Shown piece after piece: positions 31,848 through 36,810 of a stretch of 38,768 nucleotides of DNA; the stretch's first letter is position 1, and the number at the start of each line of letters is the position of its first letter. The translations under genes and the position numbers were made by a program. This stretch comes from Glutamicibacter nicotianae (GTDB lineage: Bacteria; Actinomycetota; Actinomycetes; Actinomycetales; Micrococcaceae). The notes beneath the pieces are model-generated. The model did not search any database, was not told the DNA's origin, and saw only the letters and a list, made by a program, of their open reading frames with translations. The DNA is taken from NCBI RefSeq assembly GCF_006539525.1, contig NZ_BJNE01000021.1, positions 1 through 38,768 of the forward strand. Direction: 5' to 3'.

Positions 31848-34262
31848 GTGACTAGCGAGCAGAATAACACCGCAAAAGACAGCGCGACCGGGCAGCACAT
31901 CATTGCCCAACTGGCCAGGGAACTTTCCAGCGAATCCGCTGTGGCACCATGGCAGATCAAGGCAGCGATCGAGCTCTTGGACTCCGGATCAACGGTTCCC
32001 TTTATTGCCCGCTACCGCAAGGAAGTCACAGGCATGCTCAGCGATAGCCAGCTGCGTTTGCTCGAAGAACGTCTGCGGTACCTGCGCGAGCTGGAGGACC
32101 GCCGAGCGGCTGTCCTTGAAGCCATTGCCGAAGCCGGAAAGCTGACAGACCAGCTGGCCCAGGCCATTCGTGCGGCCGGCACCAAGGCGGAGCTCGAAGA
32201 CCTTTACCTGCCATTCAAGTCAAAGCGCCGCACCAAAGCGCAGATTGCCCGCGAAGCCGGATTGGAACCCCTGGCTGATCTGCTGCTCTCTGATCCATCG
32301 ACGGATCCGGTGCAGGCAGCTGCCGGCTACCTGAACCCGGAGGCAGGTTTTGCCACCGATGCCGATGTGCTGTCCGGCGCGCGTTCCATCGTGACCGAGC
32401 GGGTATCCCAAGACGTTGTTCTCGCTGGGGAATTGCGCGAACGCCTGTGGAAGACCGGAAAAATCGGTGCCAGCGTCGCCGCCGGCGCGACCGCGGAAGG
32501 ACAGGGAAAGTACTCCGATTACCTGGACTACGTGGCAGATCTTGATCGCTTGCCCTCGCACCGGGTCCTTGCCCTGTTGCGCGGCGAACGTGAAGGGGTG
32601 CTGAATCTGCAGCTTGCCGAAGCTGACCCACGGGATGAACAGGCTTTGGCCGACGCCCGCGGCAATTATGAGAACGCCATTGCCGCGTCCCTGGGGCTGA
32701 ATGTTCCTGGCGATGCACCTGCCGCCAAATGGATTGCGCAGACCGTGCGGTTGGCGTGGAAGGCCCGCCTGCTGACCCGTTTCGAATCCGACCTGCGTTC
32801 GCGATTGTTCGAAGCCGCCGAAGATGAATCGGTGAAGATCTTCGCGGCGAACCTGCGCGACGTCTTGCTGGCTGCGCCGGCTGGCAACAAGGCCGTGCTG
32901 GGCTTGGACCCAGGCCTGCGCACCGGTGTGAAGGTTGCCGTGGTGGACCTGACCGGCAAGTCGGTGGAAACCGCGACGATCTATCCGCACGCACCAGCCA
33001 ATAAGTGGAATGAATCCATCGCAGTGCTGGCTAATCTGGCAAAGAAGCACGGCACGACGCTGATTGCGGTGGGCAATGGCACGGCCGGGCGTGAAACGGA
33101 CCGCCTGGCGGCTGAAGTCATCAAGGCGCTGGGCGGCGAGGGCATCAGCAAGGTCATCGTGTCGGAAGCTGGCGCTTCGGTGTACTCGGCCTCTGAACTG
33201 GCCAGCCAGGAACTGCCGGATATGGATGTGTCGCTGCGTGGCGCGGTATCGATTGCCCGCCGCTTGCAGGACCCGCTGGCCGAGCTGGTGAAGATCGATC
33301 CGAAGTCCATCGGCGTGGGGCAATACCAGCATGATGTCACTGCCTCGAAGCTGGACCGCGCACTGGACGCGGTGGTCGAGGACTGCGTGAATGCCGTGGG
33401 CGTCGATGTGAATACCGCATCGCCGTCCCTGCTGGCCCGTGTGGCCGGCGTAGGACCATTGCTCAGCCGCAACATCGTGGATCACCGCAACGCCAACGGA
33501 CCGTTCGCCACCCGCAAGGATTTGCTGAAGGTACCGCGTCTGGGAGCCAAGGCTTTCGAGCAGTGCGCGGGATTCCTGCGCATCACCGGAGGCAAGGAGA
33601 AGCTCGACGCGTCCTCGGTGCATCCTGAAGCCTACGCGTTGGCCAAGACCCTGCAGGCCAGCGCCGAGGCCCAGGGCCGCCGGCTTGAGGAGCTGAACCC
33701 GCAGGACTTCGCCACTGAGCAGTTTGGCGAGCCAACCATTCGCGACGTGATCGCCGAGCTGCGGCGGCCTGCCCGTGACCCGCGCGGTGAGTTCGTGACG
33801 GCTACGCTGAAGGAAGGCGTTGAGTCCATCAAGGACGTCAAGCCGGGGATGATCATGGAAGGCACAGTCTCCAATGTCGCGGCTTTCGGTGCGTTCGTGG
33901 ATCTCGGTGTCCATCAGGACGGCCTGATTCACGTCTCGGCAATGAGCAACAAGTTCATTTCGGATCCTCGCGAGGTCGTCAGCTCCGGCCAGATTGTCAA
34001 GGTCAAGGTGCTGGACGTGGACATTGCGCGCAAGCGCATCTCGCTGACCCTGCGCCTGGACGATGAACTGCCCGCGGCCGGGGAAACAGCCAAGGGCTCC
34101 GGACCGCGCGAGCGGAAGGGGCAGGGAACCGGTGGTTCTGCACGCACTGGCCAGCACCGGAACGGGCAGAACCGAAATGCCCGTTCCGCCCAGGGCAAAC
34201 CTGCTGCGCCGGGCAACACCGCGATGGCTGAGGCACTGCGTCGGGCAGGGTTGGGCAAGTAG
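31848..34262 (+). CDS. tex: Transcription accessory protein Tex
   Basis: This protein of about 804 residues has a Tex N-terminal helical region (IIAQLARELSSESAVAPWQI, then VPFIARYRKEVTG), a YqgF-type RNase-H-like domain near residues 345-450 (VLGLDPGLRTGVKVAVVD), tandem helix-hairpin-helix motifs near 515-600 (GVGPLLSRNIVDHRN), and an S1 RNA-binding domain near 665-735 (TVSNVAAFGAFVDLGVHQDG). A basic, Gly/Arg/Asn-rich tail of about 55 residues follows the S1 domain. Tex-type proteins associate with RNA polymerase and nucleic acids. The start is uncertain: GTG 31848 gives a normal N-terminus, and in-frame ATGs at 31794, 31830 and 31833 are possible. Confidence 0.94.
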   Translation: MTSEQNNTAKDSATGQHIIAQLARELSSESAVAPWQIKAAIELLDSGSTVPFIARYRKEVTGMLSDSQLRLLEERLRYLRELEDRRAAVLEAIAEAGKLTDQLAQAIRAAGTKAELEDLYLPFKSKRRTKAQIAREAGLEPLADLLLSDPSTDPVQAAAGYLNPEAGFATDADVLSGARSIVTERVSQDVVLAGELRERLWKTGKIGASVAAGATAEGQGKYSDYLDYVADLDRLPSHRVLALLRGEREGVLNLQLAEADPRDEQALADARGNYENAIAASLGLNVPGDAPAAKWIAQTVRLAWKARLLTRFESDLRSRLFEAAEDESVKIFAANLRDVLLAAPAGNKAVLGLDPGLRTGVKVAVVDLTGKSVETATIYPHAPANKWNESIAVLANLAKKHGTTLIAVGNGTAGRETDRLAAEVIKALGGEGISKVIVSEAGASVYSASELASQELPDMDVSLRGAVSIARRLQDPLAELVKIDPKSIGVGQYQHDVTASKLDRALDAVVEDCVNAVGVDVNTASPSLLARVAGVGPLLSRNIVDHRNANGPFATRKDLLKVPRLGAKAFEQCAGFLRITGGKEKLDASSVHPEAYALAKTLQASAEAQGRRLEELNPQDFATEQFGEPTIRDVIAELRRPARDPRGEFVTATLKEGVESIKDVKPGMIMEGTVSNVAAFGAFVDLGVHQDGLIHVSAMSNKFISDPREVVSSGQIVKVKVLDVDIARKRISLTLRLDDELPAAGETAKGSGPRERKGQGTGGSARTGQHRNGQNRNARSAQGKPAAPGNTAMAEALRRAGLGK

Positions 34263-34273
34263 ATTGCGAGCGG

Positions 34274-34292
34274 TTCGGTTGGCCTAACCTAG
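34274..34292. promoter_or_regulatory. DtxR/IdeR-type iron box upstream of ferritin
   Basis: The 19 bases TTCGGTTGGCCTAACCTAG match the DtxR consensus TTAGGTTAGCCTAACCTAA at 16 positions. A perfect 14-bp palindrome, CTAACCTAGGTTAG (34284-34297), overlaps its right half, giving three half-sites in a row. Its centre is about 125 bp upstream of the ferritin ATG. In mycobacteria IdeR activates the ferritin gene bfrB from upstream boxes, and the same is inferred here. Confidence 0.65.
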
Positions 34293-34316
34293 GTTAGTAT
34301 CGGCTATGTTAACTTG

Positions 34317-34331
34317 ATCCCAACTTGGGAT
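34317..34331. promoter_or_regulatory. 15-bp palindrome between iron box and ferritin promoter
   Basis: ATCCCAA (34317-34323), one base, then TTGGGAT (34325-34331). It is a compact operator-like dyad with no match to a family I recognise. Confidence 0.45.
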
Positions 34332-34347
34332 GATTCCCTAATTCAGG

Positions 34348-34366
34348 TTGGACTAAGTGAGTCCAA
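34348..34366. promoter_or_regulatory. Inverted repeat just upstream of ferritin -35
   Basis: TTGGACT (34348-34354) and AGTCCAA (34360-34366) flank 5 bp. It ends 6 bp before the -35 hexamer, where an activator would contact RNA polymerase. If transcription started further upstream it would form a leader hairpin instead. Confidence 0.45.
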
Positions 34367-34372
34367 ACTTCG

Positions 34373-34401
34373 GTGACAAGGCGCTTGTGCAGGGTTATTC
34401 T
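34373..34401 (+). promoter_or_regulatory. Ferritin promoter, predicted leaderless
   Basis: GTGACA (34373-34378; 5/6 to TTGACA), a 17-bp spacer and TATTCT (34396-34401) end exactly 6 nt before the ferritin ATG at 34408. The predicted +1 is the start codon itself. Confidence 0.6.
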
Positions 34402-34407
34402 GGTGGC

Positions 34408-34908
34408 ATGGAACTTACAGGAAAACTGGCAGAAGCCTTCAGCACCCAGGTAACTCTCGAACTAACCGCAGCCACGGTTTACCGTCAGCTGGCAGTTGAA
34501 ATGGACGTTTTGAGCCTCCCAGGCATTGCTGGTTGGTTCCGCGCCCAGGCTGGCGAGGAAATCGTGCACGCGGAAAAGTTCATGACCCACATGACCGACC
34601 GTTCGGCACACCCGAAGATTGGCGAGCAGCCTGCACCGACCGTGAACGTGAACAGCGTTGCCGACGCGTTCGCTGCCTCGTTGGCGCACGAGCAGAAGGT
34701 CTCCGAAGCAATCCGCGAGCTGTACCGCTTGGCACAGACCGAGGGAGACATCGACTCCATGCCGTTGCTGCACTGGTTCATCGACGAGCAGGTGGAAGAG
34801 GAAGCCACCGTTAGTGAAATCCTGGACCGCGTCAAGATGATCGGCAACGACGGAAGCGGCCTGCTGCGACTGGACGCAGAACTCGGCTCGCGCTCTTCCG
34901 CATCCTAA
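34408..34908 (+). CDS. Ferritin (iron-storage protein)
   Basis: This 166-residue non-haem ferritin forms a 24-subunit cage that oxidises and stores iron. Ferroxidase ligands visible are Glu18 (TLELTAATVY), Glu51 and His54 (EEIVHAEKF), Glu95 (AHEQKV) and Glu127/Gln128/Glu131 (IDEQVEEE). I chose ATG 34408, because MELTGKLAEAFSTQV is the normal ferritin N-terminus. A GTG at 34357 lies inside an inverted repeat. The promoter sits directly before the ATG and an iron box lies further upstream. A strong terminator follows. Confidence 0.95.
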   Translation: MELTGKLAEAFSTQVTLELTAATVYRQLAVEMDVLSLPGIAGWFRAQAGEEIVHAEKFMTHMTDRSAHPKIGEQPAPTVNVNSVADAFAASLAHEQKVSEAIRELYRLAQTEGDIDSMPLLHWFIDEQVEEEATVSEILDRVKMIGNDGSGLLRLDAELGSRSSAS

Positions 34909-34944
34909 GAGGCTGCGAAGCACGCATCTTCTAAATATGGAATA

Positions 34945-34984
34945 AACTTAGGGAAGCAACCGGTGGTTGCTTCCCTAAGTTTTT
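34945..34984 (+). terminator. Rho-independent terminator of ferritin gene
   Basis: A perfect 17-bp stem (34945-34961 with 34965-34981) with a 3-nt loop GGT is followed by TTT. It separates ferritin from the SH3 gene, whose start codon is only 15 bp further on, so little room remains for an independent promoter. Confidence 0.93.
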
Positions 34985-34998
34985 CAGTTGAGGTGGTC

Positions 34999-35721
34999 GT
35001 GAACCAGGTGGGCTTTCCACATCAGTCGGCGCGGACGTCGTCCGTTGCCAATACCCACCGGACGACTGCCTCGCTCAAGCTGCGCAAGGGCGCCGGCCGC
35101 CACTATGTAGTGCAAAGCCATTTGGAGCAAGGCACCGAGCTGGTGCTAATCGAGGTCAAGGGCTCGTGGGCGCACGTTCTCGTGCACCATACGTATGGTT
35201 GGTTGCCGAATATCTATCTTGAACCGATTCCAGCGGTATTCGACGAGCCGGCAGTTGCAGAAGACGATGACGAACTAGCCGAGCCGGTTCTTTCACGTTA
35301 TTCATTGATCGAAGCCACCCATATGACGACAGCTACGTTGAATCTGCGCAAGGGCGGCGGCACCGGTTATCCGGTACTCAAGGTCATTGACCAGGGATCC
35401 AAGGTCCGCTCGATGCTCCAGCAGGGCCTATGGTCCCAAGTGCAGTGCGGCAAATTGCTCGGCTGGGTTCCAAGCATGTACTTGCAGGAGATTCCATCGC
35501 GTCCAGCCAAAGGCGGATTGATTGCCGTTCCCAACCAGCGTGCGCTGACCACCATTGGCTTGAACGCGCGTCGCGGTCCTGGCGATCACTATTCGTTGGC
35601 GCGAATCCTGCCTGCAGATACTGCAGTTGTCATTGTGGCCCGACAGGGCGCGTGGCGGCGGATCGACCGTGACGGCGAAGAAATGTGGATCCCCGCCAGC
35701 CAACTACGCACGGCGTACTAA
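34999..35721 (+). CDS. Protein with three bacterial SH3 (SH3b) repeats
   Basis: This 240-residue protein is almost entirely three SH3b domains: about residues 20-78 (TASLKLRKGAGRHYVVQSHL ... WLPNIYLEP), 108-165 (TATLNLRKGGGTGYPVLKVI ... WVPSMYLQEI) and 178-238 (TIGLNARRGPGDHYSLARIL ... WIPASQLRT). An acidic linker lies between 1 and 2 (AVAEDDDELAEP). SH3b domains usually bind peptidoglycan, yet there is no signal peptide or membrane helix, which is odd. The start is GTG 34999 with GAGGT 6 nt upstream. The longer frame from 34963 starts inside the terminator stem. It converges on the response-regulator gene. Confidence 0.85.
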   Translation: MNQVGFPHQSARTSSVANTHRTTASLKLRKGAGRHYVVQSHLEQGTELVLIEVKGSWAHVLVHHTYGWLPNIYLEPIPAVFDEPAVAEDDDELAEPVLSRYSLIEATHMTTATLNLRKGGGTGYPVLKVIDQGSKVRSMLQQGLWSQVQCGKLLGWVPSMYLQEIPSRPAKGGLIAVPNQRALTTIGLNARRGPGDHYSLARILPADTAVVIVARQGAWRRIDRDGEEMWIPASQLRTAY

Positions 35722-35737
35722 CGGCCGTGCCCTTTCG

Positions 35738-36403
35738 CTAGACGATTTGCAGATCTGCTGAAGTAACTAGACCGCATTCCGTAGCAATGACCGCAAGCTG
35801 CACCCTATTGGTCACGTCCAGTTCCTCCATGATGCGTGCCAAGTGGAGCTTAACGGATCCTTCGGAGATGTGCGCGATGCGTGCGATCTGCGAATTCGTA
35901 AGGCCAGCCGCGACCAAGCGTGTAAGGCTGCGATCACGTTCACTAAGTTTGCGTACGGCAGTTTTCTGCGTTGCTCGGCGGACAATACTCGTTGTCGGCT
36001 CCCAGCCATCTTCGGGTTGGGCAAACAGCTGGTACCCGGCGATTAGCATCCGCAAGGCACTGGGCAATTCCGAACTGATGGAACTTTTCGAAAGCAGCGC
36101 CGAACTGCCTGCATCGTAGGCCTGTGTGATCTCGTCGCGACGGTATCGGGTAGCAAGCACGACAATCTTGGTAGTTGGTGTCTGTTCGGCGATTTCCCGG
36201 ATCGAGCTGAGCAGGTCAGTCCCGTTCAGCGATGATTCCATAATGACAACATCTGGCTTCAACTCGCTCGCCGCTTCAACAGCCGCTGACATGCAATCCG
36301 AAACATGTTCGATCTCCATGTCCTTGGCCTCGGCTAGGACGCCAGCAACCCCGGCCCGCGAAAAATGGTCACTATCGGCCAGATGAATACGGATATGCGA
36401 CAT
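35738..36403 (-). CDS. Orphan LuxR-type response regulator with Glu at the phosphoacceptor site
   Basis: This 221-residue protein has the same length and layout as the normal NarL-type regulator at 7863-8528. The receiver (about 3-120) has D10 and D12, and a Lys in LLSKSS. The phosphoacceptor Asp56 is replaced by Glu56 (VVIMESSL). The HTH is intact at about 152-210 (LSERDRSLTRLVAAGLTNSQ, GSVKLHLARIMEELDV). There is no kinase nearby. Glu can mimic phospho-Asp, so it may be constitutively active or controlled by level or ligand; this is inferred. The start is ATG 36403 with GAGGAT upstream. It is divergent from the surface-protein gene across a 400-bp region. Confidence 0.9.
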   Translation of the reverse strand: MSHIRIHLADSDHFSRAGVAGVLAEAKDMEIEHVSDCMSAAVEAASELKPDVVIMESSLNGTDLLSSIREIAEQTPTTKIVVLATRYRRDEITQAYDAGSSALLSKSSISSELPSALRMLIAGYQLFAQPEDGWEPTTSIVRRATQKTAVRKLSERDRSLTRLVAAGLTNSQIARIAHISEGSVKLHLARIMEELDVTNRVQLAVIATECGLVTSADLQIV

Positions 36404-36810
36404 ACAAGAATCCTCAGTGCTTAAAACCCACAGTTATCCTTGCCAAGCCTTTTCAACACATTCACGTGTGCGGCGAGCTAGCAGGTGTTTCACAGTCTAT
36501 GGTCAACTGGCCTAATTCGTTAGCTTGACAGGTAGCATTACAAGGCTATTGTCACATTGTTAATTTCCTGTTCAGGTAAATTTTCAGGTCAGAATCCGAA
36601 AGTAGATTATTTACTCTAATGGCATGAACTTAAATTACTAGTCAGTATTACCTGCTGGTCATTGATTTTGGCCGTCTGGCTAAGAAGTTTGACCTGAGTA
36701 TGCAAAGAAATGGCTGAAAGAAACCTGTGAGCCGAGGTTCATCCAACATAGGGTCAAATATGGAGCTCTTTGGAGTTCCCTAGATCACAACCAACTTTTG
36801 GAGGATAGTG
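36404..36810. other. AT-richer 400-bp regulatory region upstream of surface-protein gene
   Basis: No gene is supported here. The stretch is clearly AT-richer than its surroundings. It contains a consensus -35, paired TTCAGGT direct repeats (36571-36577 and 36583-36589, 12 bp apart), several GGTCA-like words, and a strong ribosome site at the right end. It separates the atypical LuxR regulator from the adhesin-like gene and probably serves both. Confidence 0.5.
36525..36552 (+). promoter_or_regulatory. Candidate promoter of the surface-protein gene
   Basis: Perfect TTGACA (36525-36530), a 16-bp spacer and TATTGT (36547-36552). If used, the mRNA leader would be about 250 nt. The TTCAGGT repeats lie just downstream of its +1. 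Confidence 0.45.

Noticed and set aside
32220-34157. 645-codon open frame antisense to tex
   Set aside because: It is a high-GC shadow of a gene with well-recognised Tex domains; no ribosome site or domain was seen.
34357-34407. Upstream GTG start for ferritin
   Set aside because: It lies inside an inverted repeat upstream of a good -35/-10 pair, and ferritins normally begin with the MELTGKLAEAF-like segment.
35738-36403. Glu56 as a sequencing error
   Set aside because: A single-base change (GAT or GAC to GAA) could explain it, but the acidic pair is also altered and the frame is intact, so a real variant is more likely. It still needs confirmation from reads or relatives.
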